Source: Lojkania enalia
Taxonomy: Eukaryota; Ascomycota; Dothideomycetes; Pleosporales
NCBI GenBank assembly: GCA_010094045.1
Contig: ML986613.1
Location: 1 to 64,000, forward strand
Direction of reading: 5' to 3'
Length of the DNA: 64,000 nucleotides
Shown: piece after piece, positions 23,501 to 33,773 of the stretch
Numbering within the stretch: the stretch's first letter is position 1
Layout: each line of letters starts with the position of its first letter
Made by a program: the position numbers and the translations under genes
The notes under the pieces: model-generated
What the model saw: only the letters and a program-made list of their open reading frames with translations
Database searches by the model: none
Told to the model about the DNA's origin: nothing

Positions 23501-24207
23501 AAGGAGGTTTCTACAACAATACTAGGGTTGCACCCGCTTCAACGTATCGTTCCTGAGTCTGAGTAGCATCATATCATCTCAACATGGTGCATATCGGGAT
23601 CGTGAACGGCCCAATCGGCAATGGCATGTGATGAGGGTAGCTCCAAGAAGCTTCATCCCTACCACCACATGATCTCCACATCATCCCCGCGTGAGGTTGA
23701 CTTAGCGTCGAAGCTATACCTCGGACCCCGCAGACTCCCATTTGATTGCAATGCAGAATGATATGGGGGAAAATAATTCCCAAAATCCCATGGTTCCACG
23801 ATTGGGTTTGTAATCGCGGCTATTAAAGTTTTCTTCCGCCCCGGTATCAACCGTTCATGCGAAGGGCGATCTGGGGAAACTCTGGGGTAAGGAAAACAAT
23901 ATCCCGGAGCAAAGGAACTTATAACTGTCATATGCACCCACATCCATGGACGAATAGACCCAGTTGATCGGCGTCTAGTGCCTCTTCCAGCTTTGTACTA
24001 GAATATCGCGAAAAGAAACCGGAAACCCTTGGCGGTTCCGCACACGTCTCACCCGCGACTCACATCACCATAGCCTGATTGATCGTTCGAGGATATAATC
24101 GCCCAACTGGGCTAAATAAATAGAGACTCTCCTGTCACTGGTATTCTCTATACCAAAAATTTGAATTTCAGAGGCATTTGAGCAGTCGCAACCATGCCTC
24201 CAGTTAG
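23501..24207. other. Intergenic
   Basis: About 0.7 kb between the tandem EthD gene and the VOC gene. No confident gene. The 5' exon of the VOC gene may lie at its right end (ATG 24194 is in another frame). Confidence 0.35.
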
Positions 24208-24861
24208 TCAATTTCCGCCAGCTCGAGTCTATCTCAAGAGTCCTTCGAAGTCCCTTCCTACAAGACGCACATCATTAACGTCGACGTCAATTTCCAGGCC
24301 ATCCACAACCACGTCGTCAATCACATTGCAATCTCCGTCCCTGACTGCGACGCAGCAATCGAATGGTACGGTAAAGTATTCGGCTTCCAGAGAATCCGGT
24401 ACGTCAAAACGAATCACCTGGAGAAAGAAACCAATCAGCCCATCACACCACCACCTCAATTTTCTCTCAGCTGACAATTGCGCAGCCCAGACCGCATGAC
24501 AGACCGCGTCAAAATACCAGATGCCCCCATTTTCAAAATCTACGGCAACAAACTCCAGAAAGTAAAAGTCGCGTGGCTTGGCACTGGGAACAGCGTCGGA
24601 TTCGAAATCTTTGAATTCATTGATCCTCCTCATCAGCCAAAACCGGATTTTGAGTTTACTCGCTCGGGATTCTTTCACATTGCTGTGACGGCGCCGGACG
24701 TCGAAGCAGCCTGTAATAGGGCGGTGGAAGCAGGTGGAAAGCAAGTCGGGGAGACGATTGACCTATTTGGTGAAAAGGCGCTTTACGTGAGTGATCCGTG
24801 GGGCAATGTTGTCGAAGTATTGAGTTGCAGTTTCGAGGCATTGATGGCGAATAGGGTTTGA
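24208..24861 (+). CDS. VOC superfamily protein (glyoxalase I / extradiol dioxygenase fold), 5' end unresolved
   Basis: Exons 24208-24398 and 24486-24861 join in frame through an 87-base intron (GTACGT..GCAG) to about 188 residues. The body has YKTHIINVDVNF and NHIAISVPDCDAAIEWYGKVFGF, the first beta-alpha-beta module. FFHIAVTAPDVEAACNRAVEAGG and YVSDPWGNVVEVLS form the second, with His and Glu positions of the metal site. The frame is open only after a TAG at 24205, and the nearby ATG 24194 is in a different frame, so a short upstream exon or a one-base break is implied. Function is open; it could be a lyase, isomerase or dioxygenase. Its place beside EthD and questin-oxidase-like genes suggests a polyketide-tailoring role (inferred). 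Confidence 0.75.
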
Positions 24862-25304
24862 AAGAAAATGATCGTGTAATGTGCATTTATGAACGCAAAA
24901 GTCAGTCTTCCGGATGTATTATATGTGGAAAGCTCCCCATCATAGACAGTCAACGTTAGGCTGGAGCCTTCGTCGGCACGACCACGGACCCTCCCCCAGT
25001 GCATACTTGGTTACTGTATAGTAAGAAGGTAGCATGATGAACAAGCAAAATGAAAGACTTGTAAAGATTAATATAGGGTTTGATGAAGCTAGGATCGAAA
25101 AGCGGCTCCTAAAGGATTCATAGCTGCAAAATGTACAAGAAGCAAACAAACTATGTATAAATCTTTAACGGTTCGTAAAACTTAGTACAGAAGTGCCATA
25201 AAACAGTAACTATGGACTTCAGGATTGATTCTAGTGTTCACAGTTCCCATGACAGAAATATTTGGCTTGAGGGAGAACGCCCGGTCGCGGGTTCGACTCG
25301 TCAG

Positions 25305-25651
25305 CCTTACGGCTTTTTGCCAGCTTCGGGATGTAAATTTAACACATTATTATCATAAGAATCAATTATCGATTTTCAACTTGGAATTAGAGGGCAATTA
25401 GCTAAGGCTTAAGCAGGTGCTATAGGTAGCTTTGGTGGAAAGAAAGAAAACGAGGTATCTCGGCTACTGCTAAACGCTTTAAGGCACTATTAAACATTGT
25501 AGCGACTACACCGAAATGCAAAACTCCCAGAATGGTTAGTTATTATCTTAATGGTATTCATGCTACATAAATACCCGGAGCCAACTAATGATATTACTTT
25601 GGTATTATGATTTGTAACGTAGAGCAAAAGGCTAACCCTCTACTCTAGTCC
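25305..25651 (+). repeat. Dispersed repeat, copy A (matches 45.1-45.6 kb)
   Basis: The stretch TACGGCTTTTT...GTAAA.TTAAC...TTATAAGAATC...ACTTGGAATT at 25,310-25,425 matches 45,140-45,250 in direct orientation with many transitions. The right end, about 25,615-25,651 (GCAAAAGGCTAACC core), matches 45,595-45,632 in inverted orientation. This suggests a degenerate element with inverted ends or an internal inversion. No coding capacity is left in this copy and the family is not recognised. Confidence 0.6.
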
Positions 25652-25862
25652 ACGATGTCGCTTATACGCTTACATTATTATCGGAAGGATAGATCGTTCA
25701 GAGCCGCTAAAGGGTCCTATACTATAATCACGTGATTGCAACTGCCTGATAGGCTATTGCGCCTGGACCCCCAAAAAACCACGGCGTTTCATCACCCCCT
25801 AATTAGCCTAGTCCTCCTTCACATGATGAGTGCTGCCTATGCTGTTGCCTATTTCCTACCTG

Positions 25863-25872
25863 TCTATATAAA
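25863..25872 (+). promoter_or_regulatory. TATA box of variant U1 snRNA gene
   Basis: TCTATATAAA about 30 bases upstream of the predicted RNA 5' end at 25,900. The same TATATAAA-type box stands at a similar distance before the U1 and U2 genes near 53 kb, as expected for polymerase II snRNA genes in ascomycetes. Confidence 0.65.
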
Positions 25873-25899
25873 CCGCATCATGTCCATGCATAAGAAATC

Positions 25900-26100
25900 A
25901 TACTTACCGGCTGGAGTCAGCGGGCTCAAGAATTCGACTGACTAGCTTAGTCCTACCTGCATTGCACACCGCGGAGTAGGACGGTTTGAAATGGCTCTTT
26001 TGGGATTTCTCTGGCATAATTTTTGCTTGCGAGGTTTTTTTTTTTTTCATTGATGCTCGGGTAGGTGCTCGAGGTTGAGGAAGAAGGTAAGACTCTCTTT
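25900..26100 (+). ncRNA. U1 snRNA, divergent variant gene
   Basis: Begins with ATACTTACC, the invariant U1 5' end that pairs with 5' splice sites. The stem-loop I region has loop GCTCAAGAAT, close to the U1-70K consensus GATCANGAAG, flanked by complementary arms AGTCAG and CTGACT. Stem-loop II has the U1A-type ATTGCAC loop between GTCCTAC and GTAGGAC. Stem-loop III pairs GAAAT with ATTTC. The Sm site AATTTTTG follows, then a long T-run at about 26,035. Primary sequence is far from the second U1 gene at 53,798, but stems are kept by compensating changes, so it does not look like a pseudogene. Bases 10-11 of the RNA are GG instead of UU. The 3' end is not determined. Confidence 0.8.
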
Positions 26101-29100
26101 AGGAACAATTGCACTTTCGAGAATTTATGGGCGTTAACGGATCGTGGATGAGACTCTGAAAGGATGGGCGCGCATGGGTCGTGCGGGGCGAGTCGAGGAT
26201 TATTCAACTATGGTAATGAGCCCAGCAGTCTGGAGTTGTCAAATTTTGTGAAATTGTGCACGCCAGGTTAATCGCTTCCAACATGTCAAGCATTCTGCTC
26301 GCTCTAAGCCACAAGAGAATTTGTATTTAACACTAGCACCCTAGTTCAGGCACAGGGTATATCTTATGCGCTCTGCCGGCTCAACCAGCACACATTTACT
26401 TTCGATGGTAAGACAATGTGGATGGGGATTTTCAACAAGTGTTCCTCCCCGGGAATATAGGAGAAGCCATAGGACGCTACTCGAAAAATAGATCCTGTAG
26501 TAGGACCCTGAAAACGGTCTAGAATGTATTCAAATTCTCATTAAGCTATCGGCCCTTAGACGCATCAACAGCCAAGTCAATATATAAACGAGCGCAAGGC
26601 GACCCTACAAGTAGCCATAGTGAATAGGCATCGGCCGTATAGAGAGGGCTAGAAATGACAAAGTAAATTTACTCTTAGGCAACGTCGCGAGAAGCGGATA
26701 ACAACGGGAATCTACTTCTTTACTGGACGTCATGGAGAAAATTGTGCTCTGGAGCTGTTCTCAATAGATGAATAGTGATCGGGTGGTAGTTCTTTACACT
26801 TGACGGAGATATTGGAAGGAAGCAGATTCCTTGTAGGTAACTCGCATATACCGGTCCGTACTACGGGTTAATATTATTTTCATTGATTCCTACCTCCACG
26901 CGATTAGCCATGGTAACTTTTAAAATATGACTTGAAAGCTTGTCTATTGGGAATGAGAGACTAATACTCAGACTTTCGATTGATAGCTCGTAGTGTGAAG
27001 AGTATCGGCGGACAAGGACCCAAGGTTCAGGTAGGCCCTTGACAACCTGCAATTAGAACCCATCTTCTAGCCCATGAACTTTGGTAGATAGGCAATGCTC
27101 GCTGAAGATGTGCAAGGCTGCAATGGAGTCCAGATGTGATCGACACTAAGCTTATAGACTAGAGCTCTGCCGATCGGCATGAGTGGATCCGGCATATAGG
27201 GATGATAAAAATCGTAGTTATTGGTTGTATCTTACTGAGGACGATCGCAATCAAATATCAGTGTAGAGATTGTCAAGTTAATAATTCGAAATTTCAGATT
27301 ATAGATTGACGTATTTGCTCCCTCAAAGCCCATTTTTATCCACAGGTCATATTCCGAGTAATGATAGATGACCCACGGTGTGTGTTTGTTAGCAAGTACC
27401 CCGCTTTGCACACGTACCTTGGGGCTAAATGGGGTTGATTCAATCATTGCTAAAGGCTGCTACTAGCTAGCATGGCCTGAACAGCGGTGCAAATAATTAC
27501 CATGACATTCAATGCGCGTGATTTATGGGGCAAATCCGAAAGGCTCACTGACACTGTGAGCGTGGGGCGAGAGGGGAAATAAGATCAGTGGCCTAACTGA
27601 ACAAATGGCGTTCACAAGCGTATGGGACACTGACAAAGCGGCGTCCATAGTTTTGCGGAATCAAGTTTATTAGCAGCAGACGAATATGATAAGCAAATGT
27701 ACTAAGATATCAATTCTAGAAGTATTGACTTGGCAGATCGCAGTTCTCAAATAGAGGAGAATCGGCGGATTAGGTAACCGCCAAGAAAGGAGATTGCGGC
27801 AAGTAGCGGAGAGCCTCTAGACTCTAGGTACACAACGTACGGATCTGACGGATATAATCTAATGCTGCACGATAATGAGGTTAAATGTGCAACGATGTGA
27901 GAAGCTTGGAAGAAGATCGACACGAATTTCCAGATGGTAACGTATCGGTGTCGGAACAATCTGCGTCTTGGACAGACTTCCCGCTGCTTGTACCGACTCC
28001 TTATCGATCCTCCAACCTCTTTCAGCTCTTGCATGCTCAATACGAGGTGAGCCGGCAAGCAGGCTCCGGCTCCGCAGATTATATGGAAGAGCACCGCGTT
28101 TCTACAATGAGAGCCGTTGCAGATGTCGCCTTGACATTTCACTTGGACGCAAGAAGCAATGAGCCATGGACTAACTTGCGGTCTAGGGAGCTGTCGTACC
28201 ACTCTGGTACCTGTCCTGGGCATACACCCACCTAGCTATGAACCCTCAGATTCCTAAAGCTATCGATCGAACATGGTCTGTGCCCATTGTGGGACTGTGA
28301 GGCGCAACGAACATGTCTCTGGCCTGCACCATGCAAGCCACAATACGAAGTGCATCTTCGAACGATTTGAAAAGGTCCCTCTGTCGGTGCCTCTCGGCCT
28401 TCCAACAGCCCAATTGCTCATTTGATAGTGGCTTGTATGTGTGCCATCATCGGGACCATTATCTTTTAGAATATTCATAGCGCTCAGCCGCCACCATCTG
28501 CACCTTCCATTGTCGTTTCTGCTGGTAAGATCTTGGTTTCCATGAAGAACCGCGTCAACGTCCAACCAACCGTCTTTGATGCCTAGGGAGTTTGGCTTTA
28601 CCGCTTTCCGCTGACACGAACCGATCTGAATGCGCCTCCTAGCTGGCCACTGGAAAATGACACCACACCAGGACGCAAGGCAGCGACGCCGTGGCTACTA
28701 TGCAAGACGCAACAGGACGGCTCGTGTTGTACCCAGCGAGAATTGTGGTTCTTAGGATCCTCCTCCGTCGTCGAAAGCCAATCAATTTCCTTCCCTCTCT
28801 AGCAATCCGCCGTACTCGAGCCATCAATACTTGACTCTTTAGAACCCTTTTAATAACAGGTTTCTCATCTGCACGACAGGTGCCGTGTTGGAGCGTGTCG
28901 CATCTCGTAGGGGTCTAGGACGTTTTCGGATCCACCCAAGCTTCTTCGGCTCTCCACGGACATTTCGACCGCCACGAACGGGAATAGCGCAGCCACTAAG
29001 ATATTCCAGAGTCACGTTTTTGCTTATTCACTTTTCCTATCTCTGTTCTTGGTATCAAGTAGTACCATGCCTCAATCCTTCAAGCTATCAGGTGTTGGGG

Positions 29101-29333
29101 CTTGCTCTTTCGTTATTAGGAAGATGCCGTCGTGGCGTCGTACCCTGGTCATGTCTCCACCAAGATGTAGGACACTAGCTTAAGCCCTTTGAATTAAGGG
29201 CGTTTTCCACTACGTATTCCCTGCGGCGCAATGGATGTGGTTCCGATTCAGTTCTTTCATATGAGCTACGGAGAACTTCTTTAGGGCGCCACCATGATTG
29301 CCTCCCCTTCATGACACTACCCCACCCTCCAAA
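26101..29333. other. Long intergenic region
   Basis: About 3.2 kb with no recognisable gene. Frames at 27,885-28,235 and 27,747-28,223 overlap on opposite strands without domain text or splice logic. Just before the MFS gene, ATG 29,292 in a GCCACC context opens a six-codon upstream ORF (MIASPS, stop) that closes before the MFS start codon. Confidence 0.4.
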
Positions 29334-31377
29334 ATGAATTCAGACGCGAATGAACAAGCTATACCTATCGACGAGTATTCGACAGATAGACAGTTAAGAG
29401 GGGGAGAGTCAGAACCGTGGACACCATCTTGGGTCCCCTCCGTAGCGGCGCTGGCTCAGTCCAGAGCCTGGGCGCTTGACTACACACAATTCGGGTTCCC
29501 AGGATTTGAAAATGGTTTAAATTCTAGCCCTCTGGCCGAAAAACAGCACGACGAGTCGACGATACATAGCAGCAGCGCTTCAGGTACCTTTACTCCGTTT
29601 ACGCCCATCTCGCCAACTATTCCACCCACACCTCAACCCTCCATGTCAAAAAGCCGTGAAATCTTGTTCATTTTCATTACATGCATTGCTCAATTCCTGT
29701 CCCTCAGCGCTTTGAACCAGACGGTGGCACCTGTTATGGTTCTTGCTAAAAACTTCCATATTGAGGATTACGGGACGTTAAGCTGGTTTTCTGCGAGCTA
29801 TAGTATGAGTGTTGGCACTTTCATCCTTCCCGCAGGTAAGTCACCATACTCTTCATCATACTTTTTACGATCTGAGATAATATGTTTTACTGAATGACGC
29901 GTCAATCCACTACATACTGTTGTACACCATCCTTTGTTTGTATTACTCTAGCTCAACATCTGCAAGCTGCGACAAATTACAATTATTGCCTACAAAAGCC
30001 ATACACTCTCGGGTCGAAGAATGTTGTCTAATGTTTTTTTTTAGGCCGGCTAGGAGACATGTACGGTTATAAACGAATTTATTTAATCGGCTGGGCATGG
30101 TTTGCGGTATGGTCACTCATTTCGGGTTTTGGCTACACTTCAGGCGTGATTCTGTTTAGCATTTGCCGAGCCTTTCAGGGAATTGGTTAGTTCTCTTCGA
30201 AGTCTACGGCATGTGCATTGCTCACTTTTATACAGGCCCCGCACTTCTTGTCCCCAACGCTGTCGCTCTCATCGGACGTACACTTCCCGTCGGCCAGAAG
30301 CGAAATATAGGCTTCGCTTGCTTCGGTGCATGCGGACCCTTAGGCGCTACTGCAGGCGCTGTATTCGGCGCTCTTCTAGCAGACTTTGCTTGGTGGCCGT
30401 GGTGCTTCTGGGTACTTTCTATGATTTGTATAATTGTTATGGGGCTTGCTTTCTTGATCCTGCCGGATGAAAGTGTCACCACAGCCGAACTCAAGGAACC
30501 TCAGCGCCAGCGCCCGAAGTTTGACTACTGGGGCACCATCACCGGCGTTTCCGGCCTCGTCCTCATAAATTTCGCGCTTAATCAGGCTCCCCTGGTGACA
30601 TGGGGGAATCCGTATATAGGCTCCATTCTTGGTGTTGGGTGCCTGTTTATGGTCGCCTTTGTCCTCGTGGAGCTGTACTCTACCGACTATCCACTCATTC
30701 CCATCCGCGGCCTACAGAAAGAAGCCATATTCGCCCTAACATGTATTGTAGCTGGATGGGGCTCCCACGGCATATGGGCATATTACCTCTACCTCTTCCT
30801 CGAACACCTCCGGGGCCACTCCGCACTCCTTACGGCCGCCGAAACATCACCAGTTGCTGTCACTGGCGTCATGTTTGCCTTCTCGACCGTCTGGCTTCTA
30901 AAACGTGTTGGAGTTAGCTATGTCATGTTCATCGCCATGACATTCTTCATGGCCGGGTCGCTACTCCTTGCTATGATGCCACTAAATCAGACATACTGGG
31001 CGCAAACATTCGTTAGTGTGCTGATAATGCCTGGTGCGATGAATCTGTCCTATCCGGCGGCCAACATCCTCATGTCCTCGGCGCTTCCCAAGGAGAAACA
31101 GGGAATTGCTGCTAGTCTCGTGAGCACCATGGTTAACTACAGCATCTCATGTGGACTAGGTTTTGCTGGCTCGATCCATCGATACACCATTGTTCATGAG
31201 AGTGAGAAAAGAGGACTGGCTCATGCGGGGTTGAGCGACACGAGCCCTGAAGTCCAGGAGGTGAGACTGATCGGATTAAGAGGCGCGCTGTATCTCGCAG
31301 TTGCCTTAGGCCTCTTTGGAATGCTTATTGCTTTTATTTTCATCTTTGTGAGTCATGGTAAGGAGCGGAGGAAGTAA
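29334..31377 (+). CDS. MFS transporter, DHA2-type (Atr1/Amf1-like)
   Basis: Three exons (29334-29835, 30045-30185, 30236-31377) join in frame to 594 residues. Introns are 209 bases (GTAAGT..TTAG) and 50 bases (GTTAGT..ACAG). A hydrophilic N terminus of about 110 residues precedes roughly 13-14 hydrophobic segments. The motif-A region reads GRLGDMYGYKR, and the motif-C-like segment contains PALLVPNAVALIG. The SICRAFQGIGPALLVPN join across intron 2 is characteristic. Relatives export aminotriazole, boron or toxins, or act as low-affinity ammonium transporters in yeast. Substrate is unknown here. The 209-base intron is unusually long for this window. A six-codon upstream ORF at 29,292 may dampen translation (inferred). 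Confidence 0.9.
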
Positions 31378-32235
31378 TGAATTGAAAGCTTCTGGATGAG
31401 CGATCCTAAAGGCCTTCCGTTACTTAGACCTCCTGCTGGTGCTCGTTCCCTAGTTCAAGTAGAACAGCTTGCTGCATTTATAGCTGGACTAGCGTTTGTA
31501 TACAAATCTGTCATGTAGGACCGCTTAGGAGGCATTCTATTCGGCGTTTGGCATTCGACGATGCTTGAAATGCTTGGTATATTATGAGAAAAGAAATCTA
31601 CCGAGTATTCGTACGCCTCCCATTCATCACTTTCAAGTTGAAAAAACCAAACGATATCAAAATATTTACTAGCTTTTTCTAGCTATGTAAAAGTCACGTC
31701 CTATTTAGTTGGCGTTATATCCTTTCAGAAATAGAGTAAAAAATAAGAGAATTTTCGTCGTCTTCAACCAACCACCCAATCCAGATCCAAATCCCTCCAA
31801 CACAGCCTTCTCCATCTTCATCCCACAACCCATACACTAAACCCTCCCAAAACCGCCTACATCCCGGAAATAACCCCATCTCAATTTCCGATCGACATTC
31901 CGCCTCCCATCGGCACTATCCCCCATTCGTCCCCTGTCTAGCTATATGTAGCATCCCGGCGTTACACCTATATCACAGGCCTGGTATCCTGCGCACGGGC
32001 AAACAGCACAGTGGGAAAAATCCTGCAGCCGCGGCTTTCTGATAGGTGGGGCGCATCGTGACGTACAAAGGAAAACCACGGGTAGCTAGGCAAAATGAGC
32101 TTCCCCGCTCTGTTTCTCGCTGGCACGACAGACGCCTTGAGGCTGGCTATTTGCGCGCAGGGTCTGGTCTGGACGCCGGTTACGAGTTAAGACAAGCTTG
32201 GAATTGACAACGTTTGGCTTGAGCGTGTGCCCGAC
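31378..32235. other. Intergenic
   Basis: About 0.86 kb; no gene or RNA recognised. Includes the MFS 3' UTR and the oxidoreductase promoter. Confidence 0.4.
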
Positions 32236-33390
32236 ATGGCGACCGGAGTCGCGCTCATCGGGAGCGGTATGCCGATACGATGCGTCTCGTGGCTATTCGA
32301 CGGACCGCTGATTTTTACTAGGAATCTTCGCAAAGGAAGAGCATCTCCCCGCAATCCGGGCGACACAGCTTCTACTGCTAAAAGCCATATACTCGCGCTC
32401 GCTTCAGTCCGCACGAAGCCTGAGCGAAGGGCTCAGCGGCGTGGACCTATATAGCGAGGATCAGAGTGGTAAGAACTACGACGAGCTATTGAAGAGAGGC
32501 GATATCGCCGGTGTGGTCATCGCGTACGTAGATGAAGGGATTCATTTTGTATATCAGGGTATCTGTATACGCATGAATGCTTACTTTCTATTTTCAGACT
32601 CCCCATTCTCGTCCAACCCGACTTCATCAAGAAAGCCCTCTTAGCCGGGAAACACGTCCTCGCCGAAAAGCCCATAGCAAAAGACGTCGCAACCGCCATC
32701 GAGCTCCTGAACTGGTACAACAATACGATCAAGAAGCCACAGGGGCCCACCTTTACCATTGCAGAAAACTACCGATTCCTAGACAGCTTCGTCTATGCCT
32801 CGCAGCAAATTCCCACATTAGGACCTGTGCTCGGGTTCCGGACGAGAATGAATGCTATGGTGACACCGGGGGGGAAGTATTTTGAGACAGCATGGCGCAA
32901 GAAGCCCGAGTATCAGGGCGGATTTCTGTTAGATGGGGGCGTACATTTCATCGCTGCAACGCGGCTAATGTTGGGCGAGGCAGCGGCACCGGTGAAGACA
33001 AGTGCATTTACCACCCAATTGCAAGAACATCTTCCACCCGTTGATACGCTCAATGCGACAATCTTATTAAAGAACGGCAGTTCTGGGACCGTTTCGATCT
33101 CTTTTGGCACCACATTCAAGGGGTCCGAGTATGCTGTCGCGTGCCAGAAGGGAACAGTTACGGTGTCGCGGGGAAAGGTAACAGTGGAAGAGGATGGGAA
33201 AGAGGAAGTCCAAGAATTTCCGGATGAGGGCAATGGGGTGGTTCAGGAAATTAAGGCATGGGCAGAGAGCTTGATCAAGGGTGATGTAGACCCAAGACAG
33301 AGCCCTGAAGAAGCCTTGAAAGACTTGGTATTCCTGGAGCAGTGTTTGAGATCAGGAGAGAACGGCGGTGCACCGTACTCTCTAGCGTGA
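32236..33390 (+). CDS. Gfo/Idh/MocA-family NAD(P)-dependent oxidoreductase
   Basis: Three exons (32236-32266, 32322-32523, 32598-33390) join in frame to 341 residues. Introns are 55 bases (GTATGC..CTAG) and 74 bases (GTACGT..TCAG). The N-terminal Rossmann start is VALIGSGIFAKEEHLPAI. The AGKHVLAEKPIA motif carries the family's catalytic-site Lys-Pro pair, and GGFLLDGGVHFIAATRLMLG gives the DxxxH-type motif of the C-terminal alpha/beta domain. Family members oxidise or reduce sugars, inositols, dihydrodiols and related compounds. The substrate cannot be told. The short 31-base first exon is well supported because it supplies the GxGxxA-like nucleotide-binding turn. Confidence 0.9.
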
Positions 33391-33773
33391 AGCATAGTGA
33401 GGGTAGGTGGCGGCCTTACTAGCGTACGTGGGCTGAAAAGCTGCACTTTCAGCTACAAATTATGCCGGGTTCGTTACCCGAGCCTGCATGTCCGAGACAT
33501 GCAAAAGAAGCCGATGCCAATTCTCTGCAGTATCAAGCAAACGTTTATGTTGCTGTGATGAACTTCTCGTCCTTGTGGTGCGGACGTACCTCTGGAAAGC
33601 AAGCACGTTAGCCAGGATACCAACCCGCCGATCCTACCGGCTTCCGCAATGAAAGACCAAAAATCAGCGAGGGAGACTGATTGGATCCGCTCTCCCCCAT
33701 GCTACAGCTATTCGGCCCGTAAACATTAAGGTACGGTTCCGGCACTAGGGTTGACATCTCTAGTCTCCCCACA
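33391..33773. other. Intergenic (convergent 3' ends)
   Basis: 383 bases between convergent genes; nothing recognised. Confidence 0.4.

Larger units (their letters stand above)
24862..25899. other. Intergenic with dispersed repeat and U1-variant promoter
   Basis: No protein gene. Bases about 25,305-25,651 belong to a degenerate dispersed repeat also found near 45.1-45.6 kb (separate entry). The last 40 bases contain the TATA box of the U1-like gene. Confidence 0.45.

Noticed and set aside
25270..25320. tRNA T-arm or box-B-like motif (GGGTTCGACTCG)
   Set aside because: No acceptor, D or anticodon arms can be paired around it; more likely chance or repeat sequence.
25953..26207. Minus-strand 84-residue ORF over the U1 variant
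   Set aside because: It is antisense to a structured U1 gene and has no domain text.
27747..28235. Overlapping 158- and 116-residue ORFs
   Set aside because: Opposite strands, no recognisable domain, no supporting splice or codon pattern.
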